Source of the DNA: Acidimicrobiaceae bacterium
GTDB lineage: Bacteria > Actinomycetota > Acidimicrobiia > Acidimicrobiales > Palsa-688
Assembly: GCA_003156795.1 (NCBI GenBank)
Contig: PMHU01000248.1
Location: 393-32,905 of the forward strand
Length of the DNA: 32,513 bases
Direction of reading: 5' to 3'
Part shown: positions 9,480-19,495 of the stretch, piece by piece
How positions within the stretch are numbered: the stretch's first letter is position 1
Layout: the number at the start of each line of letters is the position of its first letter
Made by a program: the position numbers and the translations under genes
Notes under the pieces: generated by a model
What the model was told of the DNA's origin: nothing
What the model saw: only the letters and a program-made list of their open reading frames with translations
The model's database searches: none

Positions 9480-9622
9480 CGGAGGTTGATCTGCGGCGCT
9501 TGCCGGCCGTTGTGACGGTCGGACCTTTACTAGGTTCGGGTCGCATCAGCACCGACGCACTTATACGGGTCCACCGCCGGTCCGGGCTTGGCTGAAACGC
9601 AAGAGCCTCTGCTACTTTCGCA

Positions 9623-10480
9623 GTGGTGGAGTGGCGGCAGCGCGTCAAGCGGCTGATGAGTGAGGCCTCGCGTCGTGACGAGACCGGCGAAAGAACCGAA
9701 CCCGTCGGCGGTCTGAGCGCGCTCGACCGCTACCGGTTCGACCTTGCGGGCTACCTCGTGTTCGAGGAGGTCTTGGATCGCCCAACGGTCGAACGGCTGC
9801 GGTCCGTGATCGATTCCCGGGGCCTACCACCGGCCGGCGAAACGATCCAGAGGCAGCGGTTCGGACAGGCGGGGCAAATGTTGGACTGGGACCCGGGGTT
9901 CTGCGATCTGATCGATCACCCGCTGGCGCTGGCGCTGATCGGAGAGCTCATCGGACCCTACGTTCGCCTGGACCACGCCTACGGGATCACCATGGATCCT
10001 GGCACCTCAGGTCTCGGACTGCACGGGCCGATCGAGCCGTTCGACTCGGCCCAGTACTACGTGCACCGAATGGGCGTGATGCGCTGCGGCCTGCTGGCCA
10101 TGTCCTGGTCGCTCTCCGATGGTCGTCCCGGCGATGGGGGCTTCGGCTGCATCCCGGGGAGCCACCGAGCGTCCTACCCGGTGCCGGCCGAGGCCGACTC
10201 TTTGGTGGTCGAGGTGGCCCAACCAGCCGGATCACTGCTCGTGTTCACCGAAGCCCTCGTGCACTGCACGATCCCGTGGCGAGGCACCGATCAGCGGTGC
10301 GCGGTCCTGTACAAGTACTCGCCGAGCAGCACGGCGTGGGACGCTGGTCCGGCCGCGCTGCCGGAGGTGGTCGCGGCCATGTCAGAGCGCCAGCAGCGCT
10401 TCTTCCAACCGCCCTTCGTCGGCACGTCAATGAGTTCACACGGAGCGTATATGAACAAGCCCCCGACGATCGACCCCTGA
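9623..10480 (+). CDS. phytanoyl-CoA dioxygenase (PhyH) family protein
   Basis: FDLAGYLVFEEVLDRPTVERLRSVID...SWSLSDGRPGDGGFGCIPGSHRASYP...GSLLVFTEALVHCTIPWRGTDQRCAVLYKYSP: PhyH-type double-stranded beta-helix motifs. Confidence 0.85.
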   Translation: MVEWRQRVKRLMSEASRRDETGERTEPVGGLSALDRYRFDLAGYLVFEEVLDRPTVERLRSVIDSRGLPPAGETIQRQRFGQAGQMLDWDPGFCDLIDHPLALALIGELIGPYVRLDHAYGITMDPGTSGLGLHGPIEPFDSAQYYVHRMGVMRCGLLAMSWSLSDGRPGDGGFGCIPGSHRASYPVPAEADSLVVEVAQPAGSLLVFTEALVHCTIPWRGTDQRCAVLYKYSPSSTAWDAGPAALPEVVAAMSERQQRFFQPPFVGTSMSSHGAYMNKPPTIDP

Positions 10481-10549
10481 GCGTCGACTCCGCGGCGCCG
10501 GTTCGAAGAGCCTCGCGACAGCCGCAGTCAAGGAAATCCTGTTTGCCGA

Positions 10550-11707
10550 TCATCGACTTATGAACCCCGTTCCGACGGCAAAGCGGTCGTTGTAGAAGGC
10601 GAACTGGGCGCGCAGGTCGTCGAGATCGATGCCGTACTGCTCGGGGTTGTAGTCGTGGACGCCCTGCTTGTCGGGAGGGTTGGCATCCCACCAGATCCGC
10701 ATCCGAGTAGCCAGGTCGTCGGGAAGTTCCACGCCGAGCCAGTCGTACAACCGCGCCATGGCGGGAATCGGATCGGGGCGCATCTCCGCGAAGCCGATGT
10801 CGTAGAACCGGTCCTCGTGCCCGGCGTCTCGGTAGGCCAGCGTCTTGCGCAGGGACCGCTCCCAGTACCCCGCCTGGTTGGCGGCGAAGTCCGACGCCAG
10901 CGGCCCGATCCGAAGGAACTCCGAGGTGGCGTCCAGAAGGCTCACCACCGAGGGGATGGCGTGCGCGATGTCGCGGTGGGTCATCACGAACCGGGCGTCG
11001 GGGTACACCTCGAGGAGGGCGTCGATCGAGTGCATGTGGGCGGGGGACTTCAGCCGCCAGGGCTTGGTGGGGAACTTCCACTGGAGGAGCTTGAGGACCC
11101 GTTCGTGGTACCGGTAGGCCGACACCATGTCGCAGCCCGTCAACCAGGCTTCGTAGTGCCGGTTGTCCCCCAGGGCGCCGAACATCGCCGAGCGGAAGTC
11201 GAGCGCCAAGATCTGCAGGCATTCGGTCGGTCCGGTCGGCGAACTCGGCAGCATCGTTTTGAACTTGGGGGCCATCTCGTCGATCAGCGAGATTTGCACA
11301 GCTGTCTGGTTGATCCGGGGGTCGGTGTCGTGAGTCGCTGGATCCGGCGGCGGGGTCGGTGCGCCGCTCTCCCACGCCAGCAACGAGCGGGAGCGGGGGT
11401 CTTGACCCAGTAGGAAGCCCAGCGCCGTGGACCCGGTGCGCGGTAGCCCGAGGCCGAACAGCGGCGGCAGGATCTCCTGCTCGCCGATCTCCGGGTGGCG
11501 GCGGTACCAGTCCTCGACCTCGAGGCGGGTTCTAAGCAACCCGATCGCCTGGTCGCGCAAGACCGCCATGCCCAGCTCGTTGAACGATCCGGCTGCCTCG
11601 GCGCCATCGAGCAGTGCCGCCAGTCCGTCGTGGAACGACTCCTCCCCCAGGTCGGTGAGCCCGGTTCGTGATCGAGCTTCGGCGATCACGTCCTCGACCA
11701 TGGCCAT
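10550..11707 (-). CDS. sulfotransferase family protein
   Basis: FGLGLPRTGSTALGFLLGQDPRSRSLLAWE (PAPS-binding-like motif) and KSPAHMHSIDALLEVYPDARFVMTHRD, typical of actinobacterial sulfotransferases. Confidence 0.88.
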   Translation of the reverse strand: MAMVEDVIAEARSRTGLTDLGEESFHDGLAALLDGAEAAGSFNELGMAVLRDQAIGLLRTRLEVEDWYRRHPEIGEQEILPPLFGLGLPRTGSTALGFLLGQDPRSRSLLAWESGAPTPPPDPATHDTDPRINQTAVQISLIDEMAPKFKTMLPSSPTGPTECLQILALDFRSAMFGALGDNRHYEAWLTGCDMVSAYRYHERVLKLLQWKFPTKPWRLKSPAHMHSIDALLEVYPDARFVMTHRDIAHAIPSVVSLLDATSEFLRIGPLASDFAANQAGYWERSLRKTLAYRDAGHEDRFYDIGFAEMRPDPIPAMARLYDWLGVELPDDLATRMRIWWDANPPDKQGVHDYNPEQYGIDLDDLRAQFAFYNDRFAVGTGFISR

Positions 11708-11743
11708 CGCTTCCCCCGTTCCTTGGCGCTCGTTGGTCTCGGA

Positions 11744-12331
11744 TCAACCAGCGGCGGTAGTGATCGAGCAGCGGGGCAGCCCGGCAAAGCAGCGAAGGTT
11801 GGCCAGCAGGACCTCCGGGTCGGGGTGGGGGACGAGATAGTGCGAGTAGGCCAGCCTGAGAAACAGCTCGGCGGCTTGGTCGCGGGTGAGGTGACCCAGG
11901 TGCACTGCCGGCACCGCTTCGAACGCGTCACCGAGGAGATCCGCTAGCGATGCGGTCTGCGGCGCCAGTGACGCGGCCAGCGACTGGATGGCGAAGCCCG
12001 GATCGGCGCCGATCGGGTCGGGCCCCATCAAGCCGTCGAGATACGTCACCAGGCACTGCAGCGCGGCGTCGAGGCGCCGACTCGGGCTGCGCTGAGCTTC
12101 GATCACCGCTCGGAGGCGAGCGCCGAACAGCTGCTCCTCGTACACGGTCAGGGCCTCGAGCAGCTCATCCTTGTTCGCAAACCACCTGTAGAGAGTCGGC
12201 CGGGACACCCCGGCGGCGGCCGCGATCGCCGTTACCGTCAGCTTCTCGGGCCCGCGCTCGGCGATGACCCGACGCGTGGCCGCCAGGATCGCCTCGACGC
12301 TCGTCGAAGCCCCCGGCGGTGGGCCACCCAT
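11744..12331 (-). CDS. TetR/AcrR family transcriptional regulator
   Basis: STSVEAILAATRRVIAERGPEKLTVTAIAAAAGVSRPTLYRWFANKDELLEAL: canonical TetR helix-turn-helix. ATG 12331 chosen; ORF track runs to 12550. Confidence 0.9.
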   Translation of the reverse strand: MGGPPPGASTSVEAILAATRRVIAERGPEKLTVTAIAAAAGVSRPTLYRWFANKDELLEALTVYEEQLFGARLRAVIEAQRSPSRRLDAALQCLVTYLDGLMGPDPIGADPGFAIQSLAASLAPQTASLADLLGDAFEAVPAVHLGHLTRDQAAELFLRLAYSHYLVPHPDPEVLLANLRCFAGLPRCSITTAAG

Positions 12332-12342
12332 GGAGCCAAAAG

Positions 12343-12418
12343 CGTAACAGAATGCTCCAAAACTGTAAACCGAGGGGGGCCGTCCGTCGTGTTTACAAGA
12401 ATCCAAAAAAGTGTTATG
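12343..12418. promoter_or_regulatory. nested inverted repeats in the tetR/CMD divergent intergenic region (candidate TetR operators)
   Basis: CGTAACA-N14-TGTAAAC (12343-12370) and GTTTACA-N14-TGTTATG (12391-12418), arranged symmetrically about 12380.5. Confidence 0.5.
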
Positions 12419-12458
12419 TCTGTGGTCCGCCCATGTTGGCCTAGCCGGGGGTTCCGCC

Positions 12459-13046
12459 GTGCCGATCATCGAGCCGATTCCGCTAGATGAGCTGTCGCCT
12501 GACTCGAGGGAGATCATCGAGGGCGGCGTCGAGCGGGGCCTGTACGCCACGCCACTGCCGCTGCAGATCTTCGCCTATCGCACGGCGCTGCTCGAGTCGA
12601 TGCACGCCAAGCGGCTCGCCGTCGGAAGGGGCAGCCTGCTCGGGGCTCGCATCCTCGAGCTGCTCCGGATCCGCAGCGCCCAGCTCGGCGAGTGCCAGCC
12701 GTGTATGCAGTCACGCAAGCACGACTCCATCTCTGACGCCGACGTTGCCTGCTTGGTCGGCGCCGACCGCCTCGACCTGGACCCCCAGGAGCGTATGGCT
12801 GTCCAGTTCCTCGACCTCCTCTCGGCCGACCACCACGCCATCGACGCCGCCTTCTATCGGAAGTTGGCAGAAGTTTTCACCACCGCCCAGATCGTCGAAC
12901 TCGGCTTCGCTTGCGCCGAGATGATGGGTCTCCACCGCTTCATCCACACCCTCGACATTTTCGGTGGCGACGCACCGGCCTTGCCTTACCGCGCCAACCA
13001 GGTCGACGCCCGTCACGCGGCCGGCCAACCCTCGGGTACCAATTAG
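12459..13046 (+). CDS. carboxymuconolactone decarboxylase / AhpD-like family protein
   Basis: GTG 12459: VPIIEPIPLDELSPDSREIIE...RILELLRIRSAQLGECQPCMQSRKHDSISD with CxxC (CQPC) in AhpD/CMD context. Confidence 0.83.
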   Translation: MPIIEPIPLDELSPDSREIIEGGVERGLYATPLPLQIFAYRTALLESMHAKRLAVGRGSLLGARILELLRIRSAQLGECQPCMQSRKHDSISDADVACLVGADRLDLDPQERMAVQFLDLLSADHHAIDAAFYRKLAEVFTTAQIVELGFACAEMMGLHRFIHTLDIFGGDAPALPYRANQVDARHAAGQPSGTN

Positions 13047-13060
13047 TTGAGCACGATTTA

Positions 13061-14047
13061 GTGAGCACGGTCTTCGTCACGGGTGGCACCGGACTCACAG
13101 GAGCCAACGTCTGCGAGCAGTTGATCGCTCGTGGCGACGCCGTGAAAGCGCTCGTCCGCAATCCCGACGAAGCCGGCGCGCTCGCAGCCATCGATGTTGA
13201 AGTCGTACGAGGCGACGTAACCGACGCCGACGACGTCGACCGAGCGTCCAAGGGCTGCGAAGCCGCCATCCACTGCGCCGCGCTTCTGGGAGGTGCCAGC
13301 CAGGACCTTGGCCACTTCCGGGCCGTCAATTTCACGGGCACGATCAACGTCCTCGATGCGGCCCGGGCTCACGGCATGCGCCGCGTCGTGGCCCTCAGCA
13401 CCAGTACATTTTTCGACCTCACTCGGCCCGGGTTCCGGGAGGACGCCCCCGTATCGGACAACCCGCCCGACGACCCCTATACGGTCACCAAGCTCGCCGC
13501 GTTCCAAGAGGTGCACCGCCGGGCTGACGCCGGCGAGGACGTTCTCACCTGCCACCCGGGCGCCATTTTTGGCCCCGGCCTGGTCGCCGAGCGCGCCTTG
13601 TACCGCACCAGCTTCAACCGAGTGCTGCTGGCCGCCATGCGCGGGAGGATCTCGGCCTACTTAGCTTTCCCCGTCACATGGGTCGCCGCAGCCGACGTGG
13701 CCAATGGGTCCATCGCCGCGCTGGACAAAGGCCTGGCCGGTTCCAGGTACTGGCTCATGGGTCGACCCGAGGACGAGATCAGTACCGCGGCCGGGTGCAA
13801 CCGGGCCTGTGAGATCGCCGGAGTCGAGCACCGCGTCGAGGACCTCGACCATCGCACCGCCCGGAAAGAGATCGTCGACTCGTTCGGGCCCACGCTGTAT
13901 GCGATCGCGGCGGCCGCGGCCCGTGACGTCCGTCCGCCCCGACCCGCCGAGAACCCGACACACGACCAGCTCGGCTACGACCCTATGAGTCTCGACGACG
14001 GACTTCGCCTCCTCATCCCGTGGCTCCGCGAACTGGGTCGCTTGTGA
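13061..14047 (+). CDS. NAD-dependent epimerase/dehydratase family protein
   Basis: GTG 13061: VSTVFVTGGTGLTGANVCEQLIARG (GxxGxxG), downstream DPYTVTKLAA (YxxxK). Confidence 0.87.
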   Translation: MSTVFVTGGTGLTGANVCEQLIARGDAVKALVRNPDEAGALAAIDVEVVRGDVTDADDVDRASKGCEAAIHCAALLGGASQDLGHFRAVNFTGTINVLDAARAHGMRRVVALSTSTFFDLTRPGFREDAPVSDNPPDDPYTVTKLAAFQEVHRRADAGEDVLTCHPGAIFGPGLVAERALYRTSFNRVLLAAMRGRISAYLAFPVTWVAAADVANGSIAALDKGLAGSRYWLMGRPEDEISTAAGCNRACEIAGVEHRVEDLDHRTARKEIVDSFGPTLYAIAAAAARDVRPPRPAENPTHDQLGYDPMSLDDGLRLLIPWLRELGRL

Positions 14048-14120
14048 CCCCGGGGGTGAAACAGGCACCTCGCACCCCGACTAGCGGGAGCGACATCGGT
14101 GCAATCTTAGGAGGCACCTG

Positions 14121-15218
14121 ATGGACGAGGTCACACAGAAGGTCGTCGACGGCACCGCGTGGCGGGAGTTCTGCGACCTCCTCGCGGCCGCTGGAGAGTC
14201 GGTCCTGGCGGACGGCAACCCCGACGACCCCCTCGACCGGGCCGAGGGATTCCGCATGCTGACCCGTTTGCTGCGCGGAGCGCTGGAGTCCCATCTCGAA
14301 CACTCGCAGCCGGCCCATCCCCAGCTCATCTGCACCTGCCACGAGACGATCAAGATCGTCGGGGAGAACCCTGACAACCACTACCTCGGCGCTTCGCTCG
14401 ACGGGCGCTACGACTACCGCGTGCACGGAACGAGGGGGGCGGCCAAATGGATCAGCTTCAACCTGTTCTCCGGTGCAGGATTCGGCGGCGGCGGTCCGGG
14501 GACGGGCGCCGCTATGCACGAGGAGCAGATGCACATCGAGTCAGATGGCACTTTCGAGGTGATCATCTCGCAGCACGAACACCCAGGGAATTGGCTGCGC
14601 TCAGAGGCCGACACCCGGTCGCTGGCTATCCGACAGACCTTCCTCGACAAGCGCCACCAGGAGCACGCCGTACTGCACATCGAGCGCATCGGCGCAGAGG
14701 ATTCCGCGCCCGAACCGCTGTCGCCGGAACACCTCTACCGCTCGCTGGTGATCGCTGGGCACTACGTGAAGGCCGTCGCCGGCATCGGCGCCCAGTGGGC
14801 GGTGCGCCAGGCCCGGTGGCCGAACGAGTTCACCGACGAAGCCGAGGACGACCTCACCAACAAGTTCAAGGACCCCCAGATCAAGTGGCACCAGGCCTAC
14901 TTCGACCTCGCCGACGACCAAGCGCTCGTCGTGGCGGTCACGCCCCCGAAGTGCGACTACTGGATGATCGCCCTCCACAACCACTGGATGGAAACGCTCG
15001 ACTACGTCCACCACCAGGCCACCCTCAACTGCCACTCCTCTCAGCTCGAAGTCGACGGCAGCGTCCGGTTCGTAGTCGCCCACCGCGATCCGGGGGTGCC
15101 GAACTGGCTCGACACCGCCGGCCACCAGCGAGGCACCGTGGGCGTGCGGTGGGTCGGCCCCGGCGTCGTCGACGTCCTCCCCTCCACCATGGTCGTCAAG
15201 CTCAGCGAGCTCTCCTGA
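14121..15218 (+). CDS. DUF1214-type domain protein
   Basis: 365-aa ORF preceded by SD AGGAGG; contains CDYWMIALHNHWMETLDY and a C-terminal RFVVAHRDPGVPNWLDTAGHQRGTVGVRWVG consistent with DUF1214-type proteins. Confidence 0.65.
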   Translation: MDEVTQKVVDGTAWREFCDLLAAAGESVLADGNPDDPLDRAEGFRMLTRLLRGALESHLEHSQPAHPQLICTCHETIKIVGENPDNHYLGASLDGRYDYRVHGTRGAAKWISFNLFSGAGFGGGGPGTGAAMHEEQMHIESDGTFEVIISQHEHPGNWLRSEADTRSLAIRQTFLDKRHQEHAVLHIERIGAEDSAPEPLSPEHLYRSLVIAGHYVKAVAGIGAQWAVRQARWPNEFTDEAEDDLTNKFKDPQIKWHQAYFDLADDQALVVAVTPPKCDYWMIALHNHWMETLDYVHHQATLNCHSSQLEVDGSVRFVVAHRDPGVPNWLDTAGHQRGTVGVRWVGPGVVDVLPSTMVVKLSELS

Positions 15219-15378
15219 GCACATTGGGTGTGGGCCTCAGAGTCGTCGACGCGACCGGAAACCAGGTCGACACCTCGTACAGCGGATCATCCAACTCCGC
15301 GGCGCCTGGTGCAGTGTCGGGCACCGCCGAGGCGACGATGTTAGAGTCCCCGCGTCCGACATCAGGGGAGGTCGTTCG

Positions 15379-16635
15379 GTGCGCTCAAAATTGGTGGCAC
15401 TGGCCGCTTCGGCCATGTTGGTCACCACCGCGTGCGGAAACGCGACCGCCGGGAGCGGCGGCGGGGCCGGCAGGGAGACTCAGGGCATCACCAACACCGA
15501 GATCAAGGTCGGGTCACTCGCCGCCATAACAGGCCCGCTGGGCAACCAGTACGCCCCGGTCGCGGACGGGGCCGAGGCCTACATCGACATGATCAATGCC
15601 GAGGGCGGGGTCGACGGGCGCAAGATCGACATGGTGGCCAAGCTCGACGACGCAACCAACCCGTCGCGGGACATCTCCCAGGCGGAGGCGCTCAACGACC
15701 AGTACAAGGTCTTCGCGGTGGTGGGCGTGGCCACGCCTCTGTTCCTCGCCGGCCCCTATCTCGGCGCGCAAGGCGTTCCTACCTTCGGGTGGAACGTCAA
15801 CCCGGAATGGGCCGGCCCGCCGTCGCTGTTCGGTGAGAAGGGCTCCTATATCGACTTCACCGACCCCGGTCCCCTGCCGGTCGCCTACCTGGCCAAGAAG
15901 CTCCACGTAACAAAGGTCGGCACGCTCGCCTACAACGTGGCCCAGTCCCAGCAGTGCGCGGTGGGCGACGCCAACAGCTACAAGAAGTACGGCTTTGACC
16001 TGGTGTTCCAAGACACCAGCCTTCCGTTCGGCACGACCAACATCGACGCCGACATCGAGCGCATGAAGCAGTCAGGCGTCCAACTGATAGCCACCTGCAT
16101 GGACGACACCGGCAACGTGCTTCTCGCCCAAAGCATCAAAGAGGCGGGTTTGCACATATATCAGTACTGGCCCAACGGCTACGACCAGGCGACCCTCAGC
16201 CAGTACGGCAGCCTGATGCAGGGCGTGTACTTCGCTCAGGACTTCACTCCATTCGAGGCGGCCGCCACCTCGCCTGGCATGCAACAATTTCTGGCTCAAA
16301 TGCACCTGCACTTCCCGAGCGACCCGATCAGCGAGGTGGAGCTCGCGGGCTGGATCAACGCCGACCTCTTTGTCACCGGCCTAAAGGCAGTAGGACAGGA
16401 TCTGACCCGCTCGAAGCTCGTGGCCGCCATCAACTCGATCACCAACTTCACCGCCAACGGGATCTGGCCGGCTCAGGGGCCGATCGACTGGCAGTTCGCC
16501 CACACCACCCGCTCGCCCGGCCCCGACTGCGCGGCGTTCCTCCAAGTGCGCGGTAAGGCATTCGTACCGGTGTACGGCACACCTACCGACCCGTTTATCT
16601 GCATCAACCACTTCGCGACTACCTTGCCGGACTAG
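15379..16635 (+). CDS. branched-chain amino acid-type ABC transporter substrate-binding lipoprotein
   Basis: GTG start after GGGGAGG; lipobox VTTAC; EIKVGSLAAITGPLGNQYAPVADGAEAYIDMINAEGGVDGRKIDMV is LivJ/LivK-like. Confidence 0.9.
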   Translation: MRSKLVALAASAMLVTTACGNATAGSGGGAGRETQGITNTEIKVGSLAAITGPLGNQYAPVADGAEAYIDMINAEGGVDGRKIDMVAKLDDATNPSRDISQAEALNDQYKVFAVVGVATPLFLAGPYLGAQGVPTFGWNVNPEWAGPPSLFGEKGSYIDFTDPGPLPVAYLAKKLHVTKVGTLAYNVAQSQQCAVGDANSYKKYGFDLVFQDTSLPFGTTNIDADIERMKQSGVQLIATCMDDTGNVLLAQSIKEAGLHIYQYWPNGYDQATLSQYGSLMQGVYFAQDFTPFEAAATSPGMQQFLAQMHLHFPSDPISEVELAGWINADLFVTGLKAVGQDLTRSKLVAAINSITNFTANGIWPAQGPIDWQFAHTTRSPGPDCAAFLQVRGKAFVPVYGTPTDPFICINHFATTLPD

Positions 16636-16685
16636 GTCGGACTGAGCCCAAGGCTGCTCGCTTCCACCTCGGTCATTCATCGGAC

Positions 16686-18734
16686 ATGAGCCAATTTCTG
16701 ATTTACGCCATACCCGGCCTGCCGTACGGGTGCGTATTCGCTCTGGTCGGGGTCTGCTTGGTGCTCACGTACCAGACGTCGGGGATGTTCAACCTGGCAT
16801 TCGGCGCCCAGGCCTACGTGTCGGCGGTGATCTTCTACACCACCGTCGAGGACCACCATTGGCCGCTGTGGCTGGCGGCGGTCTTCTCTGTGCTGGTGGT
16901 AGGCCCGCTGCTGGGTATCGCCCTCGACCGGCTGCTGTACAGGTACATGCGGGCGTCGACCACGACGGTCAAGCTGATCACCGCCATCGGATTGTCGATC
17001 GGCGTGCCGTCGATCGTCGATTTCTTCTTCGGCAGCTCCGAGAAGTTGAACCCGCCGAGCATCGCCCCTCACGCGGCTCACACGTATCACTTGGGCAGCT
17101 ACTACCTCGACGGCAACGGCTTGTTCACTGTGGTCGTGACCGTGGTGCTGGTTGTCGGGCTGGGCCTCCTTTTCCGATTCACTGCGGTGGGGCTACGGAT
17201 GCGAGCTGTCGTCGAGAGCCCCCGCATGGTGCAGCTGGCGGGGATCAGCTCGGAGCGGGTGAGCATGCTGGCGTGGATCCTCTCCAGCATGATCACAGCG
17301 CTGGCCGGGCTGATGCTGGCCCCGATATACCACGACGTCGACGTCAACAACTTCAACCTGGTACTGGTGACCTCCATTGCGGCCGCGGCCATTGGAGGGA
17401 TGTCGAACCTGCCGTTGACACTGGCCGGTGGGCTCCTGCTCGGGGTCGGCCAGCAGGTGCTGGCCGGCTACCTGCCGCTCAACAGCATCCTGGCCGAGGG
17501 CTTGCGACCGTCGTTCCCCTTCATCGTTCTGGTCGCCGTGCTCCTCCTGTCGCCGGCCGTTCGGAGGGGCCGGTCGGCACCCGACCCGCTGTCTGGTTGC
17601 GACCCACCTCCTCCGCCGCTGGCCGCCTCTCTACGCGGGGCGGGCCTCGATCGCGTCAGCCGGGTGGGGTTGCCGGTCTTCGTGGTTGCGGTGATGTACG
17701 TGACGCTTTTCCAGCTGTCCGAGCACTATCTCGGCTTGATGACCGAGGTTGCGATCTACTCGATCATCTTCCTGTCCTTCACCGTCGTGACCGGGTTCTC
17801 AGGTCAGATATCGCTCTGCCAGATGACCTTCGCCGGTTTCGGTGCCTTTACGGCGGGCCAGCTGGCTACCGACCACGGCTGGCCCTTTCTCGTGGCCATG
17901 GTGGCCGGAGGTTTCGTGGCCGCGGTTTGTGGCGCCGTGGTGGCCTTACCGGCTTTACGCCTCGGCGGTCTCTACCTGGCGCTGGCCACGCTCGCCTTCG
18001 CGGTCATGGCCGACGAGTTCCTGTTCCCACTCAACGACATCGGCGGTGGTGAGGCCGGTGTCGACGTCCCTCGGCCGGTGCTGGGGCCGATCGACTTCGG
18101 AGCCGATCGCTCCTTTTTCCTGCTCTGTTTCGCCATCCTGGTACTGGTTTCATTCGTGGTGATCCTGATCAGGAAAGGCACCATCGGAACCTACCTGGCC
18201 GCCATGCGAGGCAGTGAGGTGGCCGCCTCCAGCATCGGCATCAACCTGACCCGGGCCAAGATCACCGTCTTTGCTCTGTCGGCCGGGATAGCCGGCATCG
18301 GCGGTGCTTTGCTGGCATCCCAAGTCCAGCACGCCGACTCCGAAAGCTTCGTCTACCAATACTCATTGGTGTTCGTCGTCCTCGTTCTCACGACTGGTGC
18401 CCGGACCGTCGAGGGGGCCATCAACGCCTCCCTCGCCTATGTGGCGATCCCTGAGATCCTTTCGCATTTCGGAACCCTGTCCGTCTTGGAGTTCGCCCTG
18501 TTCGGTTTCGGAACGATCGCCTACGTGAAGCACCCAGAAGGCATCCTCGAGTTCCAGAAGCGGTCCAGCATTCGCAAGTTCAACCAGTTGCGAGCGCGAA
18601 TGAAGCACAGGCAAGACCGGCCGCTCATCCACGGCGATGACTCGGGGCCTGGTGGGGCAGAGTCGGGGGGTCGGGCGCCGGGGATCGCAGGAGAAGTGGC
18701 CGGTCTCTCCGGAGCGGGGGACGTGGGCGACTAG
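16686..18734 (+). CDS. fused branched-chain-type ABC permease (LivH-LivM fusion)
   Basis: N-half LivH-like (FALVGVCLVLTYQTSGMFNLAFGAQAY), C-half LivM-like (FTVVTGFSGQISLCQMTFAGFGAFTAG; MRGSEVAASSIGINLTRAKITVFALSAGIAGIGGAL) in one 682-aa frame. Confidence 0.92.
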   Translation: MSQFLIYAIPGLPYGCVFALVGVCLVLTYQTSGMFNLAFGAQAYVSAVIFYTTVEDHHWPLWLAAVFSVLVVGPLLGIALDRLLYRYMRASTTTVKLITAIGLSIGVPSIVDFFFGSSEKLNPPSIAPHAAHTYHLGSYYLDGNGLFTVVVTVVLVVGLGLLFRFTAVGLRMRAVVESPRMVQLAGISSERVSMLAWILSSMITALAGLMLAPIYHDVDVNNFNLVLVTSIAAAAIGGMSNLPLTLAGGLLLGVGQQVLAGYLPLNSILAEGLRPSFPFIVLVAVLLLSPAVRRGRSAPDPLSGCDPPPPPLAASLRGAGLDRVSRVGLPVFVVAVMYVTLFQLSEHYLGLMTEVAIYSIIFLSFTVVTGFSGQISLCQMTFAGFGAFTAGQLATDHGWPFLVAMVAGGFVAAVCGAVVALPALRLGGLYLALATLAFAVMADEFLFPLNDIGGGEAGVDVPRPVLGPIDFGADRSFFLLCFAILVLVSFVVILIRKGTIGTYLAAMRGSEVAASSIGINLTRAKITVFALSAGIAGIGGALLASQVQHADSESFVYQYSLVFVVLVLTTGARTVEGAINASLAYVAIPEILSHFGTLSVLEFALFGFGTIAYVKHPEGILEFQKRSSIRKFNQLRARMKHRQDRPLIHGDDSGPGGAESGGRAPGIAGEVAGLSGAGDVGD

Positions 18735-18736
18735 GC

Positions 18737-19495
18737 ATGGCTCTACTGGAAGCCGAGGGAATCTCCAAGCACTTCGGGGGCATCGCTGCCTTGACGGATG
18801 TGGGTTTGAGCGCCGACGCCAGCGAGATCGTCGGGCTGATCGGTCCAAACGGGGCGGGCAAGACCACGCTCTTCAATTGCCTCTTCGGGTTGGACCGTCC
18901 CGACAGGGGCCGAGTCGTGTTCGATGGTCAGGTGCTCGACCGGCTCCCGGTCCATCGGCGGGTCAGGTTGGGCATCGGCCGGACATTTCAGCGCTTGGAG
19001 CTGTTCGCCGAAATGACCGTTCGAGAGCACTTGCTGGCGGCCGAACGGGCACGCGGGGGTGGGGGCGCCTTGTGGCGCGACCTATTAAACATGAGTGCTC
19101 CAACGGCCGACGAACGTTCCCGCGTCGCCGAGTTACTGGAGATGCTCGATATCACCGACATCTCCGACCGCCCCGCTGAGTCGCTCAGCCTGGGCCACGG
19201 CCGGCTGGTCGAGCTGGGCCGGGCGCTCGCCACAGAACCCAAGCTGTTGATGCTGGACGAACCGTCGTCGGGGTTGGACCGGGCCGAGACGGCCGCGCTT
19301 GGTGCCACCCTCGTGCGCGTCGTGGCGGAACGCCGAACCGGGGTGCTCCTGGTCGAGCACGATCTGGAGCTGGTGCGCCACGTCACCAGCCGCTTGTACG
19401 TGCTCGACTTCGGCCACATGGTGATCAGTGGCAACACGGAGAACGTATTGGAGCACCCGTCGTTCCGGCGGGCCTATCTGGGGCGAACAGAATGA
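18737..19495 (+). CDS. ABC transporter ATP-binding protein (LivG-like)
   Basis: Walker A GPNGAGKTT, Walker B LLMLDEPSSGLD; variant signature LSLGHGRLVELGRAL. Confidence 0.92.
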   Translation: MALLEAEGISKHFGGIAALTDVGLSADASEIVGLIGPNGAGKTTLFNCLFGLDRPDRGRVVFDGQVLDRLPVHRRVRLGIGRTFQRLELFAEMTVREHLLAAERARGGGGALWRDLLNMSAPTADERSRVAELLEMLDITDISDRPAESLSLGHGRLVELGRALATEPKLLMLDEPSSGLDRAETAALGATLVRVVAERRTGVLLVEHDLELVRHVTSRLYVLDFGHMVISGNTENVLEHPSFRRAYLGRTE

